The position numbers were made by a program, and so were the translations under genes. Of a stretch of 64,000 nt of DNA, positions 27,233 through 37,006 are shown one piece after another (within the stretch, counting starts at the first letter, position 1; each line of letters opens with the position of its first letter). Below the pieces are notes generated by a model, which saw only the letters and a list, made by a program, of their open reading frames with translations, had not been told where the DNA came from and did not search any database. Location: NCBI GenBank assembly GCA_902629395.1, contig CACOQT010000005.1:1-64000 (forward strand), written 5' to 3'. The stretch comes from an uncultured Prochlorococcus sp. GTDB lineage: Bacteria > Cyanobacteriota > Cyanobacteriia > PCC-6307 > Cyanobiaceae.

Positions 27233-27390
27233 AATCTTATGATTTAAAAATCCATAAATCTAATACTTAATTTATTTTACTTAGGAATAAGTCGCTTGCT
27301 TTTTAAAAAGACTCTAAACTCATGCGTTAAAAAAAGTTATTTTTAAAGTTCGAATATATTAAATGAACAATCAATGGAGAGGGATCAGTT

Positions 27391-28068
27391 GTGCATTTGT
27401 TAATTGCGGCGGCAGGGAGTGGAAGTCGAATGGGTGCTGATAGAAATAAGCTTCTTTTGAAGGTTGCAGGAAAAACTGTTTTAGAGTGGACATTGAAAGC
27501 GGCTTTTGAAGCTAAATCAATTTCTTGGATAGGAATTATTGGACAACCCAAAGACAAAAAAACAATAAGTTCAATTCTTGATAACTCAGTAAAGTCAGTT
27601 CATTGGATTAATGGAGGTTCTACAAGACAAGAGTCAGTTCAACTCGGCTTAGCTGCCCTTCCATATGATGCTAAGTCTGTGCTGATTCATGACGGTGCAA
27701 GATGCTTGGTGAGATCATTCGTGATTGATGAAATTTCGAAGATTGTTTCTCAAGGTCAATCTGTTATTGCTGCATCACAAGTGACTGACACTATAAAAAA
27801 AGTTAACAAAGATGGTGTGATTATTGAGAGTCCCCCTCGCTCAGATTTATGGGCAGCACAGACACCTCAGGGTTTTCCAGTTAATAAATTGAAGCATGCA
27901 CATAGAGAAGCACTTTCTAATGGGTGGAATGTAACCGATGACGCATCTTTGTTTGAGCGTTTGGGATTAGCAGTAAAAATTTATGATGCAGGTCCCTCAA
28001 ATATTAAAGTGACAACTCCATTTGATCTGATAATTGCAGAGTCTTTATTGTCTAACTTGAAAGACTAA
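27391..28068 (+). CDS. ispD: 2-C-methyl-D-erythritol 4-phosphate cytidylyltransferase IspD
   Basis: IspD joins CTP and methylerythritol phosphate to make CDP-ME in the MEP route to isoprenoids, which feeds carotenoids, phytol and quinones. The nucleotide-binding N-terminus [18 protein letters not shown] and the motifs [26 protein letters not shown] and [10 protein letters not shown] are all in place. The length is 225 residues. The start is GTG at 27391; no ATG fits the family N-terminus. Its last 17 bp overlap the convergent S66 peptidase gene. Confidence 0.95.
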   Translation: MHLLIAAAGSGSRMGADRNKLLLKVAGKTVLEWTLKAAFEAKSISWIGIIGQPKDKKTISSILDNSVKSVHWINGGSTRQESVQLGLAALPYDAKSVLIHDGARCLVRSFVIDEISKIVSQGQSVIAASQVTDTIKKVNKDGVIIESPPRSDLWAAQTPQGFPVNKLKHAHREALSNGWNVTDDASLFERLGLAVKIYDAGPSNIKVTTPFDLIIAESLLSNLKD

Positions 28069-28927
28069 GACTTCCTTTGTTGCCATTTAAGATAGCTTGA
28101 CTACCTAGTGGAAGTGAGGCATTTCCATAACAGTGTCCAATAGGCAAATTTGAGACAATTGGGATTTTGAGGTCTTGAGTTCGATCTTTAAAAATATCAA
28201 GAAGTTCAAACGTCTTTGTTTTTTCGACGTTATTTTCATCTTCACAATATTTAAATGATCCAAAACCTAGACCAGATAACCGTTGTAGCACTCCAGCTAG
28301 TCTTAAGTGAGTTAGCATTCTGTCAATTCTATAGGGTGCTTCTCCGATATCTTCGATGATCAAAATTGATTCTTCGAATGTTGGTAGATGTTCAGTACCT
28401 ATTAGGTGAGTCATGACAGTGAGATTGCCAACTATTAGAGGTCCCTTCGCAACCCCTCCTCCCCAAGGCTCTCCATAAATATCTGGTACACGATTTCCAA
28501 ACAAGATTGATTTAAGCCTGTCTTTACTCCAATCGGGTTCAGAGCCCAAAGTTGTAATTAGGGGACCATGAACTCCTCCTTGAAATCCTCCCGCTAACCG
28601 TGCAAGAAGTATAGAAGTCAAATCAGAAAAACCAATCATCCAACCTTCTTTCCATGGTTGTCTTTTTTCTAGTAATCTTGCAGATCCCCATCCACCTCTG
28701 GCAAAAGCCAAGAGAGGGTAATAATTGTTTGGGTGTAAATCATTGAATCTATCCTCATCAGTACCTGCTAAATAACCCCATGATCTATTTATTGGGCCCA
28801 TATAGTTGCAGGTTAACCCCCACTCCTCAAGGACTTTTATCCCAGCTTCAAGGTCTTCTTTTTTGTTTATGGGCGAACTTGCAGCGACTATGTTGAAAAG
28901 ATCGCCTCTTTTTAGCGGCTTAGGCAT
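28052..28927 (-). CDS. Peptidase S66 family LD-carboxypeptidase-like protein
   Basis: This is an S66 serine peptidase, the family of LD-carboxypeptidase LdcA (murein tetrapeptide recycling) and MccF (microcin immunity). The nucleophile elbow is visible as IGFSDLTS (Ser near residue 101), the catalytic Glu in [12 protein letters not shown] and the His in LPIGHCYGN. Length 291 fits. In cyanobacteria a peptidoglycan role is more likely than microcin immunity, which is inference. It overlaps the 3' end of ispD and is followed on the same strand side by ubiA upstream. Confidence 0.88.
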   Translation of the reverse strand: MPKPLKRGDLFNIVAASSPINKKEDLEAGIKVLEEWGLTCNYMGPINRSWGYLAGTDEDRFNDLHPNNYYPLLAFARGGWGSARLLEKRQPWKEGWMIGFSDLTSILLARLAGGFQGGVHGPLITTLGSEPDWSKDRLKSILFGNRVPDIYGEPWGGGVAKGPLIVGNLTVMTHLIGTEHLPTFEESILIIEDIGEAPYRIDRMLTHLRLAGVLQRLSGLGFGSFKYCEDENNVEKTKTFELLDIFKDRTQDLKIPIVSNLPIGHCYGNASLPLGSQAILNGNKGSLSLSS

Positions 28928-28951
28928 TTGCTGATTTTTCTAAGTAAGTGA

Positions 28952-29818
28952 TTAAATAACCTTGCTTAACACCATTCCAAGAAGTAATAAACTGCCTATT
29001 CGCACTTGATTGCTGAAATGTAAGCCTGAGGTTTTAATACCTTGTGATCTTGAATTTAATATGAGAACCTCTCTTTGCATTCCCAGAGTTGATGCCATCC
29101 AAAAGGGCCAATAGATTAATCCTAAATTTGCTTTGAAACCAGCAAGACCAAGAAGTAAACATGTTAAAAAGTAGCAAAAAGAAACCGTTTGTATTGACTT
29201 TTCTCCAAGACTAATTGCACTGCTATTAAGGCCAATTACCTTGTCGTCAATCTCATCTGCCATCGCATAAACAGTGTCAAAGCCAAAAGTCCAAAAAATA
29301 GTTGCAAGCCAACAAAATATTAATGTAGCTCCTCCTGCCAATGAAGATTCGCTCGCTGCCCAGGGGATTAGAACTGAAAAACCCCAGCAAATTGAAAGAA
29401 TGAGTTGAGGAAAATCAAACCATCTTTTTGCTGATGGATACAAGAGAATAAAAGGTAACGATAACGTCGCAAGTAAAAGGCATAAAATTCTACTCTCTTT
29501 TGGGATCGCAAGAACTACCAAAAGACTTAAAAATAACATTAAAATAAGTAGTCTCCACGCAGTCTTAAGAGAAACGTTGCCATTGGCTAACGGCCTTTCC
29601 TTTGTTCTTGCTACCCTCTTGTCGAATCGACGGTCCCAAATATCATTAGCAATACACCCTGCACCACTAACAAATAACCCGCCCAAAATGACTATTCCTA
29701 AGATGAATAGTGAGGGAGGTGCTGAAGGTGTTAGCCACAGAGACCAACCAGCGGGAATGAGAAGTATCAATCTTCCACTAGGTTTGTTCCATCTGAGAAG
29801 TTGAAGATAATATCTCAT
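28952..29818 (-). CDS. ubiA: 4-hydroxybenzoate polyprenyltransferase (UbiA)
   Basis: This membrane prenyltransferase attaches a polyprenyl chain to an aromatic acid. In cyanobacteria it is expected to feed plastoquinone synthesis from 4-hydroxybenzoate. The N-terminus LLRWNKPSGRLILLIPAGWSLWL, the first Asp motif NDIWDRRFDKRVARTKERPLANG and the second region FDTVYAMADEIDD (DxxxD) are UbiA hallmarks, with about eight helices. I prefer ATG at 29818; GTG at 29842 would add eight residues. The S66 gene starts 24 bp beyond its stop, so the two may share a transcript. Confidence 0.9.
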   Translation of the reverse strand: MRYYLQLLRWNKPSGRLILLIPAGWSLWLTPSAPPSLFILGIVILGGLFVSGAGCIANDIWDRRFDKRVARTKERPLANGNVSLKTAWRLLILMLFLSLLVVLAIPKESRILCLLLATLSLPFILLYPSAKRWFDFPQLILSICWGFSVLIPWAASESSLAGGATLIFCWLATIFWTFGFDTVYAMADEIDDKVIGLNSSAISLGEKSIQTVSFCYFLTCLLLGLAGFKANLGLIYWPFWMASTLGMQREVLILNSRSQGIKTSGLHFSNQVRIGSLLLLGMVLSKVI

Positions 29819-29927
29819 TTTTTCAGTAAGAAGATTATTCACGAAAATTCAAATTGATAATGTTGTGTAAGGTATTTTCAATGGGGTGCTGAGAGTGTCA
29901 GAGTATTGAGGTTGAACCTACTCATTT

Positions 29928-31562
29928 ATGTTAGGTGACTCAATAAATAATTCTCTTGAGGGCAATTCTATTGAATTGGATCTTGGAGAAAATAAACAAT
30001 ATCAAATATGCCGAGTGGCAACAATTGATATTGGTACAAACTCAACACATTTGTTAATTGCGAAACTTGAGAGAAAATTAAATACCTTTAGTATTGAGCT
30101 TGCAGAGAAATCGACAACCCGACTAGGAGAGAGAGATCCTGATACGGGAGAACTTACACCTCTCGCCATGAATAGGGCTTTCTCAACATTAAAGAGGTTT
30201 AAGGATTTATCTGAAAGTTATAGAGTTGAGAGTTTAATAATTGCTGCTACGAGTGCGGTTAGAGAAGCACCAAATGGTGCAGTCTTCATATCTGAAATAA
30301 AAAAGAAGATAGGCTTAGATGTTGAATTGATCAGCGGAGCAGAGGAAGCAAGGTTGATTTATCTGGGTGTACTTTCAGGAATGCAATTTGGTGATAAACC
30401 TCATCTTGTTCTTGATATTGGTGGTGGGTCGACAGAATTAATTCTTGCTGATAGTTCGGTGGCTAGAGCGTTAACTAGTACAAAGATTGGAGCAGTAAGC
30501 TTACAAAGAGAATTTATTAAAAAAGATCCAATCTCCTCTCAGACTGAATTGTTCTTAAGGTCATTTATTAGAGGTTCTATGGAATCTGCAATTGACAAAG
30601 TATCTAAGAGGATTGAAGTAGGAGAAACACCAGTTTTAGTTGCAACTAGTGGAACAGCCATGGCTATTGGGGAATTAATTTCAAACAAAGAAAATCATAT
30701 TCAATCTAAATTACAAGGATACAAAATATCGAAAAATAATTTGGATATTATTGTAAATCAATTAATAAAAATGACACCTTCTGAACGGAGTGAATTATCC
30801 TCTTTAAGTGAAAGAAGATCTGAGATAATTGTCCCGGGAGCTTTGATTTTACAAACCATAATGAATATGGTAAATGTTAGTGAGATTATTTTGAGTGAAA
30901 GAGCTCTTCGTGAAGGATTAGTTGTTGATTGGATGTGTCGAAATAATTATTTAAAAGATCAGTTGAGCTTTCAAGGATCAATAAGAGAAAGAACAGTTAT
31001 TCATCAAGCGAAAAGATTTGGTGTTAATTCAAAACGATCAAAAAGTGTATCAGAATTTGCACTAGCTTTTTATGATCAAACAAAGGGGATTTTGCATAAT
31101 GATAATGGTGAAGGTAGAGATCTTTTGTGTGCAGCAGCTAAACTTCATGCTTGTGGGAAACATATCAATATAACAGCCTATCATAAGCATTCTTGGTATT
31201 TAATTAGGCATGGAGAACTCCTTGGATATTCACAAAGTGAGCATTTAATGGTTGCTGCAATAGCAAGATATCATAGGAAAAGTTTTCCTAAAAAAAGACA
31301 TGAAGCGTGGCGATTATTAGCTGATGAAAGTCAAAGAAATTTAGTCGATGAAATGTCTCTACTTCTTCGTCTTTCCTGTGCTCTTGATAAAAGACCAGAA
31401 CCTCTAATATCAAAAATAGTTATTGAAGCTAATAATAAAAAAATAAATATAGAGCTTATACCAAATGACTTAGGTCAAAATTTAGATCTTGAGAAATGGA
31501 GCTTAAATAAAGCAATTTTACTAATAAAAAAAATGAAAGATATTGATATAAATATTCTTTAG
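29928..31562 (+). CDS. ppx: Exopolyphosphatase / pppGpp phosphohydrolase family (Ppx/GppA)
   Basis: This Ppx/GppA protein removes phosphate from polyphosphate ends and may also act on pppGpp. The ASKHA fold is shown by the phosphate-1 motif IDIGTNSTHLLIA (about 33-45) and phosphate-2 motif LDIGGGSTELIL (about 163-174), with TKIGAVSLQREF following. The C-terminal third (after about 330) is the HD-like helical domain of long Ppx proteins, with HACGKHINITAYHKHSWYLI. The length of 544 is normal for the cyanobacterial long form. It overlaps the convergent HTH gene by 4 bp. Confidence 0.93.
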   Translation: MLGDSINNSLEGNSIELDLGENKQYQICRVATIDIGTNSTHLLIAKLERKLNTFSIELAEKSTTRLGERDPDTGELTPLAMNRAFSTLKRFKDLSESYRVESLIIAATSAVREAPNGAVFISEIKKKIGLDVELISGAEEARLIYLGVLSGMQFGDKPHLVLDIGGGSTELILADSSVARALTSTKIGAVSLQREFIKKDPISSQTELFLRSFIRGSMESAIDKVSKRIEVGETPVLVATSGTAMAIGELISNKENHIQSKLQGYKISKNNLDIIVNQLIKMTPSERSELSSLSERRSEIIVPGALILQTIMNMVNVSEIILSERALREGLVVDWMCRNNYLKDQLSFQGSIRERTVIHQAKRFGVNSKRSKSVSEFALAFYDQTKGILHNDNGEGRDLLCAAAKLHACGKHINITAYHKHSWYLIRHGELLGYSQSEHLMVAAIARYHRKSFPKKRHEAWRLLADESQRNLVDEMSLLLRLSCALDKRPEPLISKIVIEANNKKINIELIPNDLGQNLDLEKWSLNKAILLIKKMKDIDINIL

Positions 31563-32056
31563 GAAGATTGCCTTTTATTTAATGAGAAGATAGTACTTTG
31601 CTGAAAATTAACCGGTTCATTTTCAACTCTTTGAAGAGATTTTAAAAGTATAATTGATGAAAACAACCCTAGAAGACCTGAAAAGATTATCATGCTTAAT
31701 GGATTTGAATATCTCTTTTTTCTAATATTTTTATTCTTTATTATGGGATTGGCTTTTGGCTCATTTTTTTTCTTTTCATTAAGTTTCTCAAGAATAAAAC
31801 TTGTATCCAAGTTTAATTTCTCTGCGATTCTTCTAGCCATCGCTCTAATAAAAACTTTTTCAGGAAGTGCTCGTTCATCTCCTGATTCAAGTGCAATTAA
31901 TTGCTCTTTACCAATTCTAAGTGAGGAGGATAGATCCTCTACTGAAAGATTTCTACCTTGTCGAGCCTCTCTGAGAAACTCGCCAACAGTTTTTAAGGCA
32001 GTCTTGTTAATAGCGATATGAGCACTATCGCTTTTTTTATTCTCACTTTTTTCCAA
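31559..32056 (-). CDS. RodZ-like helix-turn-helix membrane protein, short form
   Basis: Residues 21-92 form a Xre/RodZ-type helix-turn-helix domain (TVGEFLREARQGRNLSVEDLSSSL and IGKEQLIALESGDERALP). A basic linker (93-116) leads to one membrane helix (118-138) and a tail of only about 25 residues. RodZ proteins connect MreB to the cell-shape machinery and typically have a large periplasmic domain, which is missing here. The start is TTG at 32056, with no ATG in frame upstream. It is 100 bp downstream of cobM on the same strand. Confidence 0.72.
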   Translation of the reverse strand: MEKSENKKSDSAHIAINKTALKTVGEFLREARQGRNLSVEDLSSSLRIGKEQLIALESGDERALPEKVFIRAMARRIAEKLNLDTSFILEKLNEKKKNEPKANPIIKNKNIRKKRYSNPLSMIIFSGLLGLFSSIILLKSLQRVENEPVNFQQSTIFSLNKRQSS

Positions 32057-32156
32057 TTAATATTTTTGAGTGGATTGATCTTATTCTAAATGCTTTGTAA
32101 AGCAGTTTGTCCTCAAAAGATAATTTACCTTTGATTTTGATAAGTGTTAAAAATTT

Positions 32157-32924
32157 TTAATTAGTTTTTCTTTGACTGGATCTAAATAAATGAGAATGAC
32201 ACGGACTATAAAGCTTTGATCTATTATCACCGATCTTTAATGTGGGACTGATTATGTATAAGGTTGTTCTGATTAAATTTCGTTCTTGGGATGTTTTTGC
32301 CATCTCACTCAAAGGTACAATTGTGATCCATTCGTCTGGCCAAGTTACCCTGTAAGCTATTGCAACCGGAGTATTTGAAGGATAATAATTTTCAATAATA
32401 GATTGAACTTCTTCGACATGTCTAGCACTTAAATAAAGACACAAAGACGACTGAATAGACGCTAACTTATGAAGGTTTTCCTTCTCGGGTTTACCCGTCC
32501 TACCATCAGCTCTGCTAAGTATTATCGTTTGGGTTAAATCTGGAATTGTTAGTTCGAATCCTAAAGTTGCGGCTGTTGCTTGATATGCACTTACTCCAGG
32601 AACCACCTCTACCTCAATCCCTTCATCATTTAACCTGCATATTTGTTCTGAGATGGCTCCATACAAGCAAGGATCACCGTCGTGGAGACGGACAATTTTT
32701 TTTCCTTCCTTATGTTTTTTAATCAATATTAAAATAATATCTTCAAGAGTTAATGAACTTGTCTTTATTTTTTCACATGAATCATTGACAAGTTCTGTGA
32801 TTTGTACGGGTATGAGAGAGTCTGTCCAAACAAGGACTTCTGCTGATTTTAGTCTTTCTTGAGCCCTTAATGTCAATAGGTCTAAAGCCCCTGGACCTGC
32901 TCCTACAATTGAAATGGGATTCAT
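32157..32924 (-). CDS. cobM: Precorrin-4 C11-methyltransferase CobM
   Basis: CobM/CbiF transfers a methyl group from SAM to C11 of (cobalt-)precorrin-4 in cobamide synthesis. The protein starts with the tetrapyrrole methylase motif [18 protein letters not shown], followed by [12 protein letters not shown] and [12 protein letters not shown], as in CbiF/CobM. Its 255-residue length is normal. Its ATG overlaps the lgt stop by 4 bp, so the two are translationally coupled. It is the second clearly cobamide-related gene here, with the UPF0284 gene, in line with a cell that makes its own pseudocobalamin. Confidence 0.93.
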   Translation of the reverse strand: MNPISIVGAGPGALDLLTLRAQERLKSAEVLVWTDSLIPVQITELVNDSCEKIKTSSLTLEDIILILIKKHKEGKKIVRLHDGDPCLYGAISEQICRLNDEGIEVEVVPGVSAYQATAATLGFELTIPDLTQTIILSRADGRTGKPEKENLHKLASIQSSLCLYLSARHVEEVQSIIENYYPSNTPVAIAYRVTWPDEWITIVPLSEMAKTSQERNLIRTTLYIISPTLKIGDNRSKLYSPCHSHLFRSSQRKTN

Positions 32925-33832
32925 TGATTTCTCCCATTAATTAAGGAAGGATCGGGGAGTGCTTTTTTAGAAACAAAAATTCTCCATATTCCTAATGAAC
33001 CTGCAGTAATTAAAAATAAGCTTATCAGCTGTGCAATACGTACACCTCCCTCACAAAAGGGGGGAACCCCACCCAAGCAGAGAGGATCTGTTCTTAAAGC
33101 TTCTATCCATAACCGGCCTAAGCTGTAGGTGATTAAATAAAAGCAACTTAGGCTACCAGGTGGTATCTTCATTTCTTTTTTAATTGCTTTTTTAAAAAGA
33201 AAAATCAACATAATAAAAACAAAAATATTCCATATAGATTCATAGAGAAATGTAGGGTGAAAATATTCTTGATAAGAAAATATTTCTGGCCTAAATCTAT
33301 AAGGAATAAATAATTTCCAGGGTAAATTTGTGGGTAAACCAAAAGCTTCATTATTAAAAAAATTACCCCATCGACCTATTCCTTGGCCTAACGCAACTGA
33401 GGGTACCAAAACATCTAAAACATCCCAAAAAGGTTCTTTTTTCCAGCGGCAGAAAAATACAATGGATAGTGTGCCCACAAGAAGTGCCCCATGAATTGCA
33501 ATTCCTCCTCCCCAAATTTCTATCGCACTGGGAATAGGAATATTTATGTTAAGGAAATTAATAGAACTCCAAAAGTTTTTTCCAGTGTAATTTCTCCATT
33601 CAAATGCAACATAATAAACTCTTGCACCAATAACAGAAGCTAAAACCAAGATAGGAAGTAAATCATTAATTAGGCTTTTTTTTAATCCCTTTTTTGAGGC
33701 TAATTCACCTGATAAGTTTAAACCAACCAAAACTGAAATGGCTATTAGTAATCCATACCACCTCAATGAAAAAGGCCCCAGTTGAAACAACTCAGGCCCA
33801 GGAGATCTAAGCACTAAAAAAATATGTTCCAT
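32921..33832 (-). CDS. lgt: Prolipoprotein diacylglyceryl transferase Lgt
   Basis: Lgt transfers diacylglycerol from phosphatidylglycerol to the lipobox cysteine of prolipoproteins. Seven hydrophobic helices are visible. The family motif HGALLVG and the signature [13 protein letters not shown] (about 150-163) are present, as is [14 protein letters not shown] in the final third. I take ATG at 33832 as the start; a TTG directly before it is an alternative. Several likely client lipoproteins lie in this window (12153, 14538). It is flanked by petA and cobM in a minus-strand operon. Confidence 0.95.
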   Translation of the reverse strand: MEHIFLVLRSPGPELFQLGPFSLRWYGLLIAISVLVGLNLSGELASKKGLKKSLINDLLPILVLASVIGARVYYVAFEWRNYTGKNFWSSINFLNINIPIPSAIEIWGGGIAIHGALLVGTLSIVFFCRWKKEPFWDVLDVLVPSVALGQGIGRWGNFFNNEAFGLPTNLPWKLFIPYRFRPEIFSYQEYFHPTFLYESIWNIFVFIMLIFLFKKAIKKEMKIPPGSLSCFYLITYSLGRLWIEALRTDPLCLGGVPPFCEGGVRIAQLISLFLITAGSLGIWRIFVSKKALPDPSLINGRNQ

Positions 33833-33845
33833 CAACTAATTCAAG

Positions 33846-34811
33846 TTATATTCCTTCAGCAGCTTGAACCTTTTCAACTTGTTTCTTTTTGAGAACCAGC
33901 ATTATCTGTGATAATCCAACTCCAATGAAGAAAATTATCATTCCAATAACTCTTGCTTTGCTTTGTAAAACTATTTCTTTGTCAAGTTGACCGAACCCTC
34001 CAACATTTGGGTCGTCGGTTAATTTTGCACCTTTCTCAATAATGTCACCCTCTTTAATTAATAATGATGTACCAGCAGGAAGTTTTTCTGTAAAACTTTC
34101 TCCTTCTTCATTATTGAGATTAATTATTTGTGTTCCATCTTCGTTGGTTTCTATGGAAGTAATTGTTCCTGAATTGTTCGCTGTAAATAAGTTGTTGTTG
34201 CTCTTTTCTCCAGTTGGATAAACTTGTCCTCTACCTCTATTGCCTCCAACATGAATTGAATACTTTCCAAAATTATAATTTTTGTCTTTTCTTGGATCGG
34301 GAGATAGTACAGGGAAAACAATCTCTCTGTTTTGATCACCAGGAAGAGGGCCCACTAAAATAATGTTTTCTTGCTCCTCGCTGTACTGAGTAAAATAAAC
34401 ACCTTGAGTCTCCTCTTTTATCTCATCAGTCCACCTTTCTTGTGGTGCAAGCTTAAATCCATCTGGAAGCATTACTACAGCCCCAACTTGTAGTGGAACT
34501 TTGCTTCCATCTGCTCCAATTTCTTGTAGGTCTTTTTTATAAGGTATCTCTACTACTGTTTTAAAAACACTATCTGCAGCTACTGCCTGAGGAACTTCAG
34601 CTCTTGTTGGCATACTCGCTACATGACAATTAGCACATACAATCTTTCCAGTGGCCTCTCTAGGATTTTCAAATTTTTGTTGAGCCCAAAATGGATAAGC
34701 CCAAGTTGGTTGAGGGACTAAAAGTAATGAAAGTCCAATAAAAAATGAAAAGAGAAAAATTTTTAATTTTCGACTCATGGCTTTAGAAATGGTATTGAAG
34801 TTTTTTTTCAT
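33846..34811 (-). CDS. petA: Apocytochrome f (PetA)
   Basis: Cytochrome f is the c-type heme subunit of cytochrome b6f and passes electrons to plastocyanin or cytochrome c6. The signal peptide ends in PTWA and the mature protein starts at Tyr39 (YPFWAQQ), whose amino group is a heme ligand. The CANCH heme site is at residues 59-63. A large lumenal domain follows and one C-terminal helix (about 289-308) anchors it. Translation may start at Met1 or Met12. The 7-bp gap to upstream petC shows the conserved petC-petA operon. Confidence 0.98.
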   Translation of the reverse strand: MKKNFNTISKAMSRKLKIFLFSFFIGLSLLLVPQPTWAYPFWAQQKFENPREATGKIVCANCHVASMPTRAEVPQAVAADSVFKTVVEIPYKKDLQEIGADGSKVPLQVGAVVMLPDGFKLAPQERWTDEIKEETQGVYFTQYSEEQENIILVGPLPGDQNREIVFPVLSPDPRKDKNYNFGKYSIHVGGNRGRGQVYPTGEKSNNNLFTANNSGTITSIETNEDGTQIINLNNEEGESFTEKLPAGTSLLIKEGDIIEKGAKLTDDPNVGGFGQLDKEIVLQSKARVIGMIIFFIGVGLSQIMLVLKKKQVEKVQAAEGI

Positions 34812-34818
34812 TTACTAA

Positions 34819-35355
34819 TCACCCCCACCAAGGATCGGTACCAGTACGAAAATCGGTTTCTGTCCACTGACTTACAAGGACCTGATCATCTTCCACTGAT
34901 ACATGAGCTATAGCCAGAGATAAAGGTGCAGGTCCTCTAACAACTTTTCCTGTGGGATCATATTGACTTCCATGGCATGGACACATGTACTTATTTGCAC
35001 CGCTATTCCATGGCACTACACAACCAAGATGAGTACAAATTGCATTGATTCCATAACTAGTAATTGCATCCTCGCCTTCAACTATTAAATAGGTTGGATC
35101 ACCTTTAAGTCCTTGAACCAAACTTCTATCACCAACTGGATGAGTTGATAGCCAACTACTGGCACTAACATTGTTTCCTAATTCATCTTTTGCATTTGTA
35201 CCACCACCACCACCACCGGCCCTATATGGAGTGAAATATTGAGCAACTGGATATAACGCTCCCAAAGCAACTCCCGTAACTGTCCCAAAGGTGAGAAGAT
35301 TCATGAACTGCCTTCTACCCATTGAGGGCACATCTGTAGTTGTCATTTGTGTCAT
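34819..35355 (-). CDS. petC: Cytochrome b6f Rieske iron-sulfur protein (PetC)
   Basis: PetC carries the 2Fe-2S cluster that takes electrons from plastoquinol in cytochrome b6f. The N-terminus has a twin-arginine motif MGRRQFMN (12-19) with a hydrophobic anchor (about 20-40), in line with Tat export. A glycine-rich hinge (47-52) separates it from the soluble domain. Cluster ligands are in CTHLGC (107-112) and CPCHGS (125-130). tatC, encoded nearby on the same strand, is the expected translocon subunit. It heads petC-petA-lgt-cobM and diverges from DUF3067. Confidence 0.98.
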   Translation of the reverse strand: MTQMTTTDVPSMGRRQFMNLLTFGTVTGVALGALYPVAQYFTPYRAGGGGGGTNAKDELGNNVSASSWLSTHPVGDRSLVQGLKGDPTYLIVEGEDAITSYGINAICTHLGCVVPWNSGANKYMCPCHGSQYDPTGKVVRGPAPLSLAIAHVSVEDDQVLVSQWTETDFRTGTDPWWG

Positions 35356-35438
35356 TACAGACGTTCACCTATACAAGGATATTAGACCAAAATGGACACA
35401 TAACCAGTTATTAATCTCTGCCAAGACTGGCTTTTGAC

Positions 35439-35801
35439 ATGAGTTTTAAATTTAATGAGTTAAATTCTGGTGGTTTTTCTTCCCCAATTCCCTTGGAGGC
35501 AGAAGAGGTCATGGGGTGCTTAAGAAGGCGATGGGGAGTCACATATGATTTAAAATTGTTAATCAAAAAAGACAGAATATATTTACAAATGATGTGGGGA
35601 TTTTTGGAACAACAATCTTTTCCTTTGGACGAAAAGACCTTTAAAGAAAATTTGAATAGAACTTTAGAAATAATTAATCGGACAGGCCAATCGGATTTTG
35701 TAAGAAATTGGTTGGAAAATGTCCAGGCAAAGCCAAGACTTGGAAGAGCCATAACATTGACTTTGCCTATTGATCAAGGGATGGACGAATTTGTCCTTTG
35801 A
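35439..35801 (+). CDS. DUF3067 family protein
   Basis: This 120-residue soluble protein resembles the cyanobacterial and plastid DUF3067 family; its function is not established here. Conserved features include LRRRWGVTYDLKLLIKKDRIYLQMMWGFLEQQSFP (mid-protein) and SDFVRNWLENVQAKPRLGRAI near the C-terminus. It diverges from petC and its last 35 bp overlap the convergent tatC. The neighbourhood with b6f genes suggests a photosynthetic link, which is only an inference. Confidence 0.82.
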   Translation: MSFKFNELNSGGFSSPIPLEAEEVMGCLRRRWGVTYDLKLLIKKDRIYLQMMWGFLEQQSFPLDEKTFKENLNRTLEIINRTGQSDFVRNWLENVQAKPRLGRAITLTLPIDQGMDEFVL

Positions 35802-36513
35802 GATTTGTTGTGAATGCCACTAACCCAATTCCCACAAAAAATAGAAAAGTTATGGATGATGATAGAAGAAGCATTGTTATAGGATCAGTCGATGGTGTTA
35901 AAACAGCTCCTGCAAGTGCTGAACCCATAACTACAAATCTCCATGCAGATAACATCTTTTCCCAAGAAATTATTTCTAAAAAACCCAGAATCAATTGAAG
36001 AATTGGTAATTGGAAGGCCAAACCAGTCGAGAGCATAAGTAGAAGTACAAAATCTAAATATTTTTCTATTGACCAAAGTGGTTCAACAACATCGGCACCA
36101 TAACTTATTAGAAAGCCCAGAGCGGCAGGTATCAAAGCCTTCCATGCAAAGAAAATTCCTAAGAAAAATAAAATTGCTGAACCTGCAACAGAAGGTGCTA
36201 TGAGCAGTTTCTCTCTTTTAGTAAGTCCAGGAAGTATGAACTTTAAAACTTGATAAAGTATGAAAGGGAGAGAAATAGAAAGTCCTCCATAACCTGCAAC
36301 TTTTATTGAAGTAAACAAAAACTCTCCAGGTGCTACTTGTAAAAATTGTATTTTTCCTGCAGGCATCTCTAAAGCCTGCACAAGCTTCCTAACAAATAAC
36401 AAGCAAAACCCTGATGATAGAACTATTGCAATGAGACTTCTTAGTATCCTTTGGCGAAGTTCTTCAAGATGATCAACAAAAGGCATCTCCAGGGACTGAG
36501 AATACTCGCTCAC
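35767..36513 (-). CDS. tatC: Sec-independent protein translocase TatC
   Basis: TatC is the signal-recognising core of the twin-arginine translocon in the plasma and thylakoid membranes. It shows the N-terminal motif MPFVDHLEELRQRI and six membrane helices, with the conserved Pro/Phe-containing segments LPFILYQVLKFILPGLTKREK and GLAFQLPILQLILGFLEI. The frame starts with GTG at 36513; Met10 is an alternative start. It lies close to petC, whose product needs Tat, and its end overlaps DUF3067 by 35 bp. Confidence 0.95.
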   Translation of the reverse strand: MSEYSQSLEMPFVDHLEELRQRILRSLIAIVLSSGFCLLFVRKLVQALEMPAGKIQFLQVAPGEFLFTSIKVAGYGGLSISLPFILYQVLKFILPGLTKREKLLIAPSVAGSAILFFLGIFFAWKALIPAALGFLISYGADVVEPLWSIEKYLDFVLLLMLSTGLAFQLPILQLILGFLEIISWEKMLSAWRFVVMGSALAGAVLTPSTDPITMLLLSSSITFLFFVGIGLVAFTTNLKGQIRPSLDQ

Positions 36514-36713
36514 ACTACTTTTTCCCTTGATTCTGATTGGAGGAGGGGCTTTAAAAGTATTTTCTTTTTTGTTTGAGCTTTTCAGGTTGATTAAGTGAAT
36601 AAATTTATTTTAGTAGAAAAAATATTTGCGAGCATAAAATAATTTCTCTAGGCTCTTCAAAGAATTTAAGTGTGTAAATTATTGGCTACAAAACTGTGAA
36701 GCTATCTATTCCT

Positions 36714-36971
36714 TCATTTGTTTTTTGTTGGATCAGGTAAAATAAATGGAGGGCAATCATTTAATGAGGATTCCCCATAACTAGCATATTCTTTATAGCC
36801 GCCCATCTTTCCATTAGTTTTCATTAGAGCACTTGTAAATGCTAATAAAAGGAAGACCGTTGGAGCTCCTATAATTAACGCTGCTCCGAAAGCGTATCCA
36901 ATTAAGAATTCCGGGAAAGAATGATTTCCCAGAAACTCATGCGTACCCAACAAAAAATCAATCATTTTCAT
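36714..36971 (-). CDS. Small conserved-looking membrane protein (85 aa)
   Basis: I do not recognise this protein. It has one strong hydrophobic helix at about residues 24-49 (LIGYAFGAALIIGAPTVFLLLAF...), preceded by FLLGTHEFLGNHSFPEF. The C-terminal 35 residues are polar with KMGGYKEYASYGESSLNDCPPFILPDP, a pattern like that of small thylakoid-associated subunits. It lies 35 bp downstream of rqcH and about 200 bp upstream of tatC on the same strand. It may start at Met1 or Met3. The 200-bp stretch after it holds nothing recognisable. Confidence 0.65.
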   Translation of the reverse strand: MKMIDFLLGTHEFLGNHSFPEFLIGYAFGAALIIGAPTVFLLLAFTSALMKTNGKMGGYKEYASYGESSLNDCPPFILPDPTKNK

Positions 36972-37006
36972 CTAGCCTAGACAGTCTGATAGTAAGCCAT
37001 TGATGT

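Noticed and set aside
32088-32105. Palindrome TGCTTTGTAAAGCA as a terminator or operator
   Set aside because: It is a short 6-bp stem with no following T run and no nearby supporting signal.
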